The notes below the pieces were generated by a model. The model made no database searches. It had not been told where the DNA came from and saw only the letters and a list, made by a program, of their open reading frames with translations. From the NCBI RefSeq assembly GCF_023703325.1, contig NZ_JAMQGM010000054.1, forward strand, positions 1 to 41,770: a DNA stretch of 41,770 bases, read 5' to 3'. Both the position numbers and the translations under genes were made by a program. Shown one piece after another: positions 7,137-15,515 of this stretch (positions within the stretch are counted from its first letter, which is position 1; the number at the start of each line of letters is the position of its first letter). Origin of the DNA: Streptomyces meridianus. Lineage in GTDB: Bacteria; Actinomycetota; Actinomycetes; Streptomycetales; Streptomycetaceae.

Positions 7137-8475
7137 GCGGGTCGACGAGCAGGCGCTGGACGAGGTGGTCCGGTTCACCTCCGACCTCATCCGGATCGAC
7201 ACGACCAACCGCGGCGGTGGGGACTGCGTCGAGCGCCCGGCCGCCGAGTACGTCGCGGAACGGCTCGCCGAAGCGGGCCTGGAGCCGACACTGCTCGAGC
7301 GGACGCCCGGCCGCACCAACGTCGTGGCCCGCATCGAGGGCAGTGACCCGTCGGCCGATGCGATGCTCGTGCACGGGCACCTCGACGTGGTCCCCGCCGA
7401 ACCGGACGACTGGACCGTCCACCCCTTCTCGGGTGAGATCCGCGACGGAGTCGTCTGGGGCCGCGGGGCCATCGACATGAAGAACATGGATGCGATGATC
7501 CTCGCCATGGTGCGCGCCTGGGCGCGCGCCGGGGTGCGGCCCCGCAGGGACATCGTCCTGGCGTTCACCGCCGACGAGGAGGACAGCGCCGACGACGGTT
7601 CCGGCTTCCTCGCCGACCACCACCCCGCGCTGTTCGAGGGTTGCACCGAGGGCATCAGCGAGTCCGGGGCGTTCACCTTCCACACCGGCTCCGGCCTGCG
7701 GCTCTACCCGATCGCCGCGGGGGAGCGGGGCACCGGCTGGCTGAAGCTCACCGCTCACGGCAGGGCCGGTCACGGTTCCAAGGTCAACAAGACCAACGCG
7801 GTCAGCCGGCTCGCAGCCGCTGTCACCCGGATCGGGGAACACGAGTGGCCGGTGCGGCTCACCCCGACCGTCCGGGCGGCGATCACCGAACTGGCCGGCC
7901 TGCACGACCTCGAGGCCGATCTGTCGGCCACCGACCCGGACGAACTCGCCCGCGAGGTCGACGCGCTGCTCGGCAAGCTCGGTCCGGCCGCCTCCCTGAT
8001 CGCCCCCACGGTCCGCAACAGCTCCAACCCGACGATGCTGGACGCCGGTTACAAGGTCAATGTCATTCCGGGCAGCGCCACCGCGTTCGTCGACGGCCGG
8101 ATGCTGCCGGGCGCCGAGGACGAGTTCCAGGAGACGCTGGACCGGCTCACCGGACCCGACGTGGACTGGGAGTTCCACCACCGCGAGGTGGCCTTGGAGG
8201 CCCCCGTCGACTCGCCGACGTTCGCGGCCATGCGGGAGGCCGTCGAGCACTTCGACCCGGACGCCCGCGCCGTGCCGTACTGCATGTCCGGCGGCACGGA
8301 CGCCAAGCAGTTCTCCCGGCTCGGCATCACCGGTTACGGCTTCTCCCCGCTGAAGCTGCCGGAGGGCTTCGACTACCAGGCGCTCTTCCACGGGGTCGAC
8401 GAGCGGGTCCCGGTCGAGGCCCTGCATTTCGGAGTCCGGGTGCTCGACAGGTTCCTGATGCACGACACGGTCTGA
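7129..8475 (+). CDS. M20 family metallopeptidase
   Basis: A 448-residue cytoplasmic dizinc hydrolase of the ArgE/DapE/dipeptidase group. Visible motifs: HGHLDVVPA with ligand His84 and catalytic-site Asp86, RGAIDMKN with bridging Asp116, ADEED with general base Glu150 and ligand Glu151, the lid-domain GRAGHGS segment (near residue 217), GGTDAK, and C-terminal FHGVDERV with the last ligand His. The order and spacing are complete, so it should be active. Substrate is not evident from sequence; dipeptides or acylated amino acids are typical. The start ATG overlaps the end of the D-aminopeptidase gene and has GGAGGAG upstream. The next gene follows after 67 bases. Confidence 0.93.
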   Translation: MAERVDEQALDEVVRFTSDLIRIDTTNRGGGDCVERPAAEYVAERLAEAGLEPTLLERTPGRTNVVARIEGSDPSADAMLVHGHLDVVPAEPDDWTVHPFSGEIRDGVVWGRGAIDMKNMDAMILAMVRAWARAGVRPRRDIVLAFTADEEDSADDGSGFLADHHPALFEGCTEGISESGAFTFHTGSGLRLYPIAAGERGTGWLKLTAHGRAGHGSKVNKTNAVSRLAAAVTRIGEHEWPVRLTPTVRAAITELAGLHDLEADLSATDPDELAREVDALLGKLGPAASLIAPTVRNSSNPTMLDAGYKVNVIPGSATAFVDGRMLPGAEDEFQETLDRLTGPDVDWEFHHREVALEAPVDSPTFAAMREAVEHFDPDARAVPYCMSGGTDAKQFSRLGITGYGFSPLKLPEGFDYQALFHGVDERVPVEALHFGVRVLDRFLMHDTV

Positions 8476-8542
8476 GCGCATCCGGCGCGCCGGCCGCCGG
8501 CCCCGACCACACGTCGACAGCAGTTCGCAGGAGGCAGGAAAC

Positions 8543-10525
8543 ATGGTGTCCACGGCCCCGTACGGGACCTGGGAGTCGCCGATCACCGCCGAGATCGCCG
8601 CGGCCCACGACGGACGGCCCGAGTACGTGGGCGCGGTCGGCGAGGAGGTGTGGTGGACCGAGCCGCGGCCGGCCGAAGGCGGCCGCCGCGCGCTGGTCCG
8701 CCGCCGCGCGAACGGCGAGCAGTCGGTGCTCCCCGCACCGTGGAACGCCCGCACCCGGGTCATCGAGTACGGCGGCCGGCCCTGGGACGGCTGCCCCCGC
8801 CCGGACGGCGGCCCTCTCGTGGTCTTCACCGACTTCGCCGACCAGCGGCTCTACGCCTGTGAACCGGATCTCCCCGGCTCCCCCGAGCCGCGGCCGCTGA
8901 CCCCGCTCTCCCCGGTCGGCGGCGGACTGCGCTGGGCCGACCCGCTGATCGTTCCCGGCCGGGGCGAAGTGTGGTGCGTACTCGAGGAGTTCACCGGTCC
9001 GGAACCGACCGATGTCCGACGGGGCGTCGCCGCCGTGCCGCTCGACGGCTCCGCCGCCGACGACCGAGCCCTGGTGCGTGAACTCAGCGACGGCGCCCAC
9101 CGGTTCGTCACCGGGCCGCGGCTCTCCCACGACGGCAGGCGGGCCGCCTGGATCGCCTGGGACCATCCGCGCATGCCGTGGGACGGAACCGAGGTCCAGG
9201 TCGCCGAGGTCACGGAGGACGGAGCGTTCACCGGCATTCGCACCCTGGCCGGCGGACCGCGGGAGTCCGTCGCCCAGATCGAGTGGGCGGCCGACGGAAC
9301 GCTCGTCGCCGCCACCGACCGCTCCGGGTGGTGGAACCTCCACCGCGTCGACCCCGGCACCGGAGCTTCGACCGAACTCTGCCCGCGCGAGGAGGAGTTC
9401 GGCGGCCCGATGTGGAAGGTCGGCCTGCGCTGGTTCGCGATACTGCCCACCGGGCTGATCGCCGTCCTGCACGGCCGGGGCGACGCGGTCCTCGGCATTC
9501 TCGACCCCGAGACCGGCGAACTCGTCGACGCCCCCGGCCCGTGGACCGCATGGGCCCCCGCCCTGGCCGTCCAGGACACCTGCGTGGTCGGCGTCGCCGC
9601 CGGCCACCACCGGGGATACGAGGTCGTCGAACTCGACACGGCCACCGGCCACACCCGCGTCATCGGCTCGCCGCACGTGGACGCCGTCGACCCCGCCTAC
9701 CAGCCCTCGCCGCAGCTGCGCACCTTCACCGGACCGGACGGCCGCGACATCCACGCCCACATCCACCCGCCGCGCAACCCCGACTGGACCGCCCCGGAGG
9801 GTGAACTGCCGCCGTTCGTCGTCTGGGTGCACGGCGGGCCCACCGGCCACAGCCCCTGTGTCCTGGACCTGGAGATCGCGTACTTCACGTCGCGCGGCAT
9901 CGGCGTCGCCGAGGTCAACTACGGCGGCTCCACCGGCTACGGCCGTGAGTACCGCAACCGGCTGCGCGGCACGTGGGGCGTGGTGGACGTCGAGGACTGC
10001 GCGGCAGTCGCCGAAGCCCTCGCCGACGAGGGAACGGCCGACCGCGCCCGGCTCGCCATCCGGGGCGGCAGCGCCGGAGGCTGGACGGCCGCCGCTTCCC
10101 TGGCCGGCACCGACCTGTACGCCTGCGGCACCGTCATCTACCCGGTGCTGGACCTCGAGAGCTGGGCCGGCGAGACCCACGACTTCGAATCCCGCTACCT
10201 CGAGAGCCTGATCGGCGACCGGGCCGAACACGCCGAACGGTACGCCTCGCGTTCGCCGCTGAGCCGGGCCGAGGGCATCAGCGCTCCGTTCCTGCTGCTC
10301 CAGGGGCTCGACGACGTCATCTGCCGGCCCGAGCAGTGCGAACGCCTGCTGTCGAAGGTGGCCGGGCGGGGCGTCCCGCACGCCTACCTCGCCTTCGAGG
10401 GCGAGAGCCACGGCTTCCGGAGGAAGGACACCATGGTCCGCGCGCTGGAGGCAGAACTCTCCCTGTACGCACAGGCCATGGGCTTCCGGACGTCCGGCGT
10501 TGCGACGCTGGAGCTGACCACATGA
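8543..10525 (+). CDS. S9 family prolyl-oligopeptidase-type peptidase
   Basis: A 660-residue serine peptidase. Residues about 1-400 look like a beta-propeller domain that screens substrates by size. The C-terminal alpha/beta hydrolase carries the triad: nucleophile Ser510 in RGGSAGG, Asp590/591 in GLDDVICRPEQ, and His623 in ESHGF. Family members cleave oligopeptides, often acyl- or dipeptidyl-blocked ones. There is no signal peptide, so it is probably cytoplasmic. An AGGAGG site precedes the ATG. Its stop codon overlaps the start of the LD-carboxypeptidase gene (ATGA), which indicates translational coupling within the peptidase operon. Confidence 0.93.
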   Translation: MVSTAPYGTWESPITAEIAAAHDGRPEYVGAVGEEVWWTEPRPAEGGRRALVRRRANGEQSVLPAPWNARTRVIEYGGRPWDGCPRPDGGPLVVFTDFADQRLYACEPDLPGSPEPRPLTPLSPVGGGLRWADPLIVPGRGEVWCVLEEFTGPEPTDVRRGVAAVPLDGSAADDRALVRELSDGAHRFVTGPRLSHDGRRAAWIAWDHPRMPWDGTEVQVAEVTEDGAFTGIRTLAGGPRESVAQIEWAADGTLVAATDRSGWWNLHRVDPGTGASTELCPREEEFGGPMWKVGLRWFAILPTGLIAVLHGRGDAVLGILDPETGELVDAPGPWTAWAPALAVQDTCVVGVAAGHHRGYEVVELDTATGHTRVIGSPHVDAVDPAYQPSPQLRTFTGPDGRDIHAHIHPPRNPDWTAPEGELPPFVVWVHGGPTGHSPCVLDLEIAYFTSRGIGVAEVNYGGSTGYGREYRNRLRGTWGVVDVEDCAAVAEALADEGTADRARLAIRGGSAGGWTAAASLAGTDLYACGTVIYPVLDLESWAGETHDFESRYLESLIGDRAEHAERYASRSPLSRAEGISAPFLLLQGLDDVICRPEQCERLLSKVAGRGVPHAYLAFEGESHGFRRKDTMVRALEAELSLYAQAMGFRTSGVATLELTT

Positions 10526-11472
10526 GCGCCCCCGCCGTCCCGCTCGGGATCACCCCGCTGACCCGCCCGCGGGCCCTGCGTGCCGGCGACCGCGTCGCCG
10601 TCGTCGCCCCGAGCGGACCGGTACCCCGCGAACGCCTCGACGCGGGCCTGGACTTTTTGCGCGGCTGGGGCCTGGTGCCGGTTGCCGCAACCCACACCCT
10701 CGACCGGCACCCGCGGTTCGGCTACCTCGCCGGAACCGACGAGGCGCGCGCCCGCGACCTGCAGGACGCCTGGTGCGATCCGTCGGTCGCCGCCGTGCTG
10801 TGCGCCCGGGGTGGCTACGGCGCGCAGCGCATCGTCGACCTGCTCGACTGGGACGCCCTGCGTGCCGCGGGCCCCAAGGCCTTCGTCGGCTACAGCGACG
10901 TCACCGCCCTGCACGAGGCATGGGCCACCCGCCTGGGCCTCGTGACGCTGCACGGGCCGATGCCCGCGTCCGTCTCCTTCCTCGAGGACACCCCGAGCCG
11001 CGAGCAACTGCGGCAGGCCCTCTTCGAACCGTTGGAGCCCCGCGTGCTGACCTCGCCCGAGGCCCGCACAATGGTTCCCGGCCGGGCGAGCGGCATCACC
11101 CTCGGCGGATGTCTGAGCCTGCTCGCCGCCGAACTCGGCACCCCGCACGCCCGGCCCGGCGCGGCCGGGGGCATCCTGCTGCTGGAGGACGTCGGGGACC
11201 GGCCGTACGCGCTCGACCGCATGCTCACCCAACTGCTGCGCGCCGGCTGGCTGGACGGCGTGGCGGGTGTCGCACTCGGCTCCTGGGAGGACTGCGGCCC
11301 CTACGAGGAGGTGCGCTCCGTGCTGCTCGACCGGCTCGGCGGGCTCGGCGTGCCGGTCGTCGAGCAGATCGGGTTCGGGCACTGCGCCTCGACCGCCACC
11401 GTGCCGCTCGGCGTCCCGGCGGTCCTGGACGCCGAGGCGGGCACCCTCACCGTCAACGCCCCCGGCGCCTGA
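10522..11472 (+). CDS. S66 family LD-carboxypeptidase (LdcA-like)
   Basis: A 316-residue serine peptidase. The S66 triad is complete: Ser125 in VGYSDVT, Glu222 in LLLEDVG, and His287 in FGHCAS. LdcA enzymes remove the terminal D-Ala from murein tetrapeptides in the cytoplasm, a step of cell-wall recycling; some relatives instead give self-immunity to peptide antibiotics such as microcin C7 (MccF). The length and the lack of a signal peptide fit the cytoplasmic type. The ATG overlaps the preceding stop codon. Next to an M55 D-aminopeptidase, a role in breaking down D-amino-acid-containing peptides is the simplest reading. Confidence 0.92.
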   Translation: MSAPAVPLGITPLTRPRALRAGDRVAVVAPSGPVPRERLDAGLDFLRGWGLVPVAATHTLDRHPRFGYLAGTDEARARDLQDAWCDPSVAAVLCARGGYGAQRIVDLLDWDALRAAGPKAFVGYSDVTALHEAWATRLGLVTLHGPMPASVSFLEDTPSREQLRQALFEPLEPRVLTSPEARTMVPGRASGITLGGCLSLLAAELGTPHARPGAAGGILLLEDVGDRPYALDRMLTQLLRAGWLDGVAGVALGSWEDCGPYEEVRSVLLDRLGGLGVPVVEQIGFGHCASTATVPLGVPAVLDAEAGTLTVNAPGA

Positions 11473-11477
11473 GAACG

Positions 11478-12197
11478 ATGAGCCCACGGATGAGCCACGA
11501 CCTCGCGGGCGGTTCCTTACCGCCGCCGTTCCGGCAACTCCGCGCAGTCGGGGCGCCGTTCCCCGAGCAGCCGCAGCTGTGGGCGCTCAGTGTTTCCGCG
11601 TACCCGCTGCGGCCGGTGGACGACGGCATACTCGACCCGGCGGAGCGGCAGCGTGCCGCGCGCTTCGTCCGCCCCGCCGACCGCGACCGCTACCGGGTCG
11701 CCCACGTGGGGCTGCGGCGACTGCTCGGCGCGTATCTCGCCGCCGCTCCTGAACGGATCGAGCTGACCCGCGAACCGTGCCCGGGCTGCGGACGGGGGCA
11801 CGGCCGGCCGGCGGTGGCGGGAGCTCCGCTGCACTTCTCGCTCAGTCACGCCGGGGACCTCGTCGTGTTCGCGGTCGCGGACGCTCCGGTCGGCGTCGAC
11901 GTGGAGGAAGTTCCGTCCCCCGAGGCCCTGTCCGGGCTCACCGGCGCGCTCCACCCGGTGGAGAGCGCCGAACTCGACGCGCTGCCCGCTGACGCGCGGC
12001 CGGGTGCCTTCGCCCGATGCTGGACGCGCAAGGAGGCGTTCCTCAAGGGCACGGGCCTGGGGCTCGGCGGCGAACCGGCCGGGGTGTGCGTCGGCGCGGG
12101 CCCGGAGCCGCTGGCGCCCGCGGGCTGGCACCTGACCGACGTCGCCGTCGCGGAGGGTTACGCGGCGGCCTGCGCCGTCCGGCATCCGGATTCCTGA
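11478..12197 (+). CDS. Sfp-type 4'-phosphopantetheinyl transferase with an early TTA codon
   Basis: A 239-residue enzyme that would transfer phosphopantetheine from coenzyme A to the conserved serine of carrier proteins in polyketide or nonribosomal peptide synthases. Motifs: HFSLSHAG (119-126), the magnesium-binding GVDVE (Asp141, Glu143) and CWTRKEAFLKGTG (Trp182, Lys185, Glu186). The CPGCGRGHGRP cysteine pair (101-111) is common in Streptomyces Sfp-type enzymes. The start may be ATG 11478 or ATG 11490; neither has a clear ribosome binding site, and translation may depend on coupling to the gene ending six bases earlier. Codon 14 is TTA (11517-11519), the only TTA codon I noticed in the window's genes, which would make it bldA-dependent. 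Confidence 0.9.
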   Translation: MSPRMSHDLAGGSLPPPFRQLRAVGAPFPEQPQLWALSVSAYPLRPVDDGILDPAERQRAARFVRPADRDRYRVAHVGLRRLLGAYLAAAPERIELTREPCPGCGRGHGRPAVAGAPLHFSLSHAGDLVVFAVADAPVGVDVEEVPSPEALSGLTGALHPVESAELDALPADARPGAFARCWTRKEAFLKGTGLGLGGEPAGVCVGAGPEPLAPAGWHLTDVAVAEGYAAACAVRHPDS

Positions 12198-12240
12198 CAT
12201 TCCCCCGACGCCGCCTGGCACTCGGTGCCACACTCGGGGC

Positions 12241-13647
12241 ATGACGCGATCAACAGCCGGCACGACCACCGCCTGGACGGCCCTCGGCGGAGACCCGGAA
12301 CTGCCGGAGCGGATCGTCCACGACGGGCCGCGGAACGTCCTGCCGAGCCGGCTGCCGGTCGCCGAACTCGCCCGATCGTGCGTGGCCGTGTGCGCGCTGG
12401 CCGCCGCGGAGGCGAGTGCCCACCGCACCGGCTGCCCGGTTCCGTCGGTCACCGTGGACGACGGCGCCGTCGCCGCCGCCTTCGTCAGCGAGCGTCTGCT
12501 GCGGATCGACGGCCGTGCCCCCGAGACCTTCGCGCCGCTGTCACGTTTCTGGCACACCGCCGACGGCACGCTGCGCACCCACGCCAACTACCCCCACCAC
12601 CGGGAACGGCTGCTCGCCGCCCTCGGCGTCCCCGACGGCCCGGGCACCGCGGAGCGGGTGGCGGCCGAACTGGCCGCGCTCCCGGTCCGCGAGGCGGAAC
12701 AGCGGATCCACGCGGCCGACGGGCTGGCCGTCGCCGTCCGCACCCCGCAGCAGTGGTCTGCCTCCGCCGAGGGCCGGGCGGCGGCCTCCGGCCCCCTCGT
12801 CCGCATCGAACGCACCGAGGACGGCAGGGCCGGCACCGCACCCGCCCCGGCCGGTGTCGCGGCCGACCCGGGCCGGCCGGCCGCGGGCCTGAGGGTGCTC
12901 GACCTCACCCGTGTCCTGGCCGGCCCGGTCGCCACGCGCACCCTCGCGCTGTACGGCGCCGACGTGCTGCGCATCGACAGCCCCCGCCTGCCCGAGTCCG
13001 CCGACCTGCACGCCGACACCGGGTTCGGCAAGCGCTCGGCCGTACTCGACCTCGGCAGCCGCTCGGGGCGTGCCACGTTCGACGAACTGCTCGCCGCTGC
13101 CGACGTCGTGGTCACCGGCTACCGGCCCGGCGCCCTCGACCGGCACGGCCTGGCACCGCAGGAACTCGCCGAGCGCCGGCCGGGCCTGGTCATCGCTCAG
13201 CTCAGCGCCTGGGGCAGCGAGGGCCCCTGGGCCGGGCGACGAGGTTTCGACAGCCTCGTCCAGGCCGCCTGCGGCATCGCGGTGGTCGAGCGGAAACCCG
13301 ACGGCAGCCCCGGCGCCCTGCCCGCCCAGGCCCTCGACCACGGCACCGGATACCTCATCGCCGCCGCCGTGCTGCGTATGCTCACCGAACGCACTGACTT
13401 CGCCGGCACCCTGACCGCGCGCTTCGCCCTGGCCCGTACCGCCGCCTGGCTCACGGACGAACTCGCACCCGGAACCGGACCCGTCGAGGGCGACTCCCCG
13501 GATCCCGTGCACTGGACCGCCGAGACCCCCGGTCCGCTCGGCACGGTCCGGCACGCCCTGCCGCCCGCCCGCTTCGACGGATCGCCACAGGACTGGGCCA
13601 CGCCGCCCGTGCCCTGGGGAACGTCGGAAACGACGTGGAGGAGTTGA
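12241..13647 (+). CDS. Class III (CaiB/BaiF) CoA transferase
   Basis: A 468-residue protein. The C-terminal half, from about residue 215 (RVLDLTRVLAGPVATRTLALYGADVLRID), is a clear family III CoA transferase core, with GFGKRSAVLDL and GFDSLVQAACG. In this last segment Asp337 aligns with the catalytic aspartate that forms the acyl-CoA anhydride. The N-terminal 200 residues look like a degenerate second copy or companion domain, making the protein longer than the usual 400. It would move CoA between carboxylic acids; substrate unknown. It starts 43 bases after the phosphopantetheinyl transferase gene and may share its transcript. No Shine-Dalgarno is obvious before the ATG. Confidence 0.88.
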   Translation: MTRSTAGTTTAWTALGGDPELPERIVHDGPRNVLPSRLPVAELARSCVAVCALAAAEASAHRTGCPVPSVTVDDGAVAAAFVSERLLRIDGRAPETFAPLSRFWHTADGTLRTHANYPHHRERLLAALGVPDGPGTAERVAAELAALPVREAEQRIHAADGLAVAVRTPQQWSASAEGRAAASGPLVRIERTEDGRAGTAPAPAGVAADPGRPAAGLRVLDLTRVLAGPVATRTLALYGADVLRIDSPRLPESADLHADTGFGKRSAVLDLGSRSGRATFDELLAAADVVVTGYRPGALDRHGLAPQELAERRPGLVIAQLSAWGSEGPWAGRRGFDSLVQAACGIAVVERKPDGSPGALPAQALDHGTGYLIAAAVLRMLTERTDFAGTLTARFALARTAAWLTDELAPGTGPVEGDSPDPVHWTAETPGPLGTVRHALPPARFDGSPQDWATPPVPWGTSETTWRS

Positions 13648-13671
13648 CGGGGCTTCGCATAGGATCTCGCG

Positions 13672-14217
13672 GTGTCCGAAACCGAGTACCTGGCCATCGG
13701 CAACCGCGTGGCCATCCGGCCCCTCGACCGAGCGGACCGCGAGGAGTACCTCTCCCTGGTGCGCGAGAGCGCGGAGCTGCACCACCCCTGGATCGCGCCG
13801 CCGGCCACGCCCGAGGAGTTCGAGGCGTACGCGGCCCGGTTCCACGGGCCCGACCGCGAGGGCTTCGTCGTCTGTGAGCGGACGACCGGCGCCATCGTGG
13901 GCGGGATCAACATCAACAACATCGTCCGCGGCGCCTTCCGGTGCGGCGCCCTCGGCTACGCCGCGTTCGGGCCGTCCGCCGGGCGCGGCTACCTGACCGA
14001 CGGCCTTGCCCTGGTGATCCGCCACGCCTTCGGACCGCTGGGGCTGCACCGCCTCGAGGCCAACATCCAGCCCGGCAACCAGGCGTCCCGCCGCCTCGTC
14101 CAGCGACTCGGGTTCCGGCTGGAGGGGCTGTCACCCGACTTCCTGTTCGTCGACGGTGCCTGGCGGGACCACGAACGCTGGGCGTTCACCGCGGAGATGG
14201 CCGGCTCACTGCCCTGA
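13672..14217 (+). CDS. RimJ/RimL-type GNAT acetyltransferase
   Basis: A 181-residue acetyltransferase of the group that modifies N-termini of ribosomal proteins or small amines. Typical features are the opening VAIRPLDRADREEYL, the acetyl-CoA-binding loop GRGYLTDGL (about residues 104-112) and the IQPGNQASRRLVQRLGF segment near residue 128, all in the family order. The GTG start is preceded by AGGA at seven bases. It follows the CoA transferase gene by 24 bases, so it may be the last gene of that transcript. No substrate can be named from sequence. Confidence 0.9.
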   Translation: MSETEYLAIGNRVAIRPLDRADREEYLSLVRESAELHHPWIAPPATPEEFEAYAARFHGPDREGFVVCERTTGAIVGGININNIVRGAFRCGALGYAAFGPSAGRGYLTDGLALVIRHAFGPLGLHRLEANIQPGNQASRRLVQRLGFRLEGLSPDFLFVDGAWRDHERWAFTAEMAGSLP

Positions 14218-14518
14218 CGTGAGCCCGACGCCCGCTCGCAGCCGAGCCAAGCTGTGACCATGGGCTCCGCCCTTCCCCCGTGCCTCGGATCGGGCTCCCG
14301 GCTCGTGAAGTCGTCCATCGGTGGAACCGGCGACCGATGATCACCATGGGCGGACCGTACGCGGGGACACCGGATGGTGGCAGGGCGAGGCCGCCCCGAG
14401 GTTCCCGGACGCCGCACCGGCCGGATCAGCCGCTCATGGGATACGGCCTCGCCCCGGCGGGCCGACGGCCAGCGGGAAAACCGTGGCGCTCCGGACCGGG
14501 ACGCGGTCCAATGTCCCC
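14218..14518. other. Intergenic region, 301 bases
   Basis: No supported gene; the open frames crossing it lack start signals and domains. The only structure I see is GGACC-N7-GGTCC (14493-14509), ten bases before the ATG of the arginase-fold gene, where it could be an operator or a stem that hides the start. No ribosome binding site precedes that ATG. Confidence 0.4.
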
Positions 14519-15415
14519 ATGCGCCGCACCGTAGTCATCGATGCCCCGTCGAACCTCGGCCTGCGCCCGCCCGCCCCCGGGACCGTTCCCGGCTGCTACA
14601 AGCTGCCCGGGGCGCTGCGCGACCGGCGGCTGCTGCAGCGCATCGGAGCGCTCGACGGCGGGGTGGTCGTCCCGCCCCGCTACGACCGCGGCGACTGGCA
14701 GCCCGGGGAGGGGGTCTTCAACGCCGCCGGGATCGCCGCGTACACCCCCCGACTCGCCGACCGCGTCGAACAGCACGTGCGGTCAGGTGACTTCCCCCTC
14801 GTCCTGGGCGGCGACTGCGGCATCGCCCTCGGCTCCGCCCTGGCCTTCCGCCGCACCGGCCGGTACGGGCTCGTCTACCTCGACGGGCACGACGACTTCC
14901 GTCACCCGGGCAACGCGCCCCATGTGGGAGCCGCGGGCGGAGAGGCGCTCGCGCTGGTCACCGGACGCGGCCAGGCGGACCTGACCGACGTCGAGGGGCT
15001 GCGCCCGTACGTCCGCGACGAGGACGCCTTCGCGTTCGGCATGCGCGACGGGGAGATCGAGCGCGACGAACTCGCCCGGCTGGGCATACGCCACGCATCC
15101 GTGTCCGACCTTCGCGGACGCGGCCCCGGCGCGTACGCGCGCGACGTCCTGCGCCACGTCCACGAGGCCCACCTCGACGGATTCTGGATCCACCTGGATG
15201 CCGACGTCCTGGACCCGTCCGTCATGCCCGCCGTGGACTGCCCGGACCCCGACGGCCTCACCGTCGCCGAACTCAGCGCCCTCCTGCGGCCCTTGACGGC
15301 CTCACCGCGATGCGCCGGCTTCCAGCTCACCATCTACGATCCGGACCTGGACCTCAAAGGCGTCTGCGCCGAGCTCCTCGCCGGTCTGCTCCAGGACCTT
15401 TTCGCCCGCGGCTGA
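14519..15415 (+). CDS. Arginase/agmatinase-fold protein with a His-to-Cys ligand change
   Basis: A 298-residue ureohydrolase-fold protein. Manganese-binding motifs are DGHDD (Asp122, His124, Asp126) and HLDADVLDP (Asp227, Asp229), both intact. The first motif, normally GGDHS, reads GGDCG, so the usual His ligand is Cys100. Enzymes of this fold hydrolyse guanidino or formimino groups (arginine, agmatine, formiminoglutamate, guanidinobutyrate). The change may alter metal choice or substrate. It stands alone between the acetyltransferase and DUF5107 genes, so context gives no pathway. The ATG at 14519 gives a protein that begins at the first strand (TVVIDAPSNLG), as expected for the fold. Confidence 0.88.
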   Translation: MRRTVVIDAPSNLGLRPPAPGTVPGCYKLPGALRDRRLLQRIGALDGGVVVPPRYDRGDWQPGEGVFNAAGIAAYTPRLADRVEQHVRSGDFPLVLGGDCGIALGSALAFRRTGRYGLVYLDGHDDFRHPGNAPHVGAAGGEALALVTGRGQADLTDVEGLRPYVRDEDAFAFGMRDGEIERDELARLGIRHASVSDLRGRGPGAYARDVLRHVHEAHLDGFWIHLDADVLDPSVMPAVDCPDPDGLTVAELSALLRPLTASPRCAGFQLTIYDPDLDLKGVCAELLAGLLQDLFARG

Positions 15416-15515
15416 AGCACCAGGCGCCCTGTTCAGACGGGCCGCGACCGTGTTCCATGGTCGCCGGGGACGCCGATGAGGGCGGCCCGTGCGAGTGCGA
15501 GTGAGCGAGGTTGCC

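Noticed and set aside
13644..13665. TTGACG and TAGGAT before the RimJ-type acetyltransferase as a promoter
   Set aside because: The spacer is only ten bases, too short for a sigma-70-type promoter; the AGGA serves better as a ribosome binding site.
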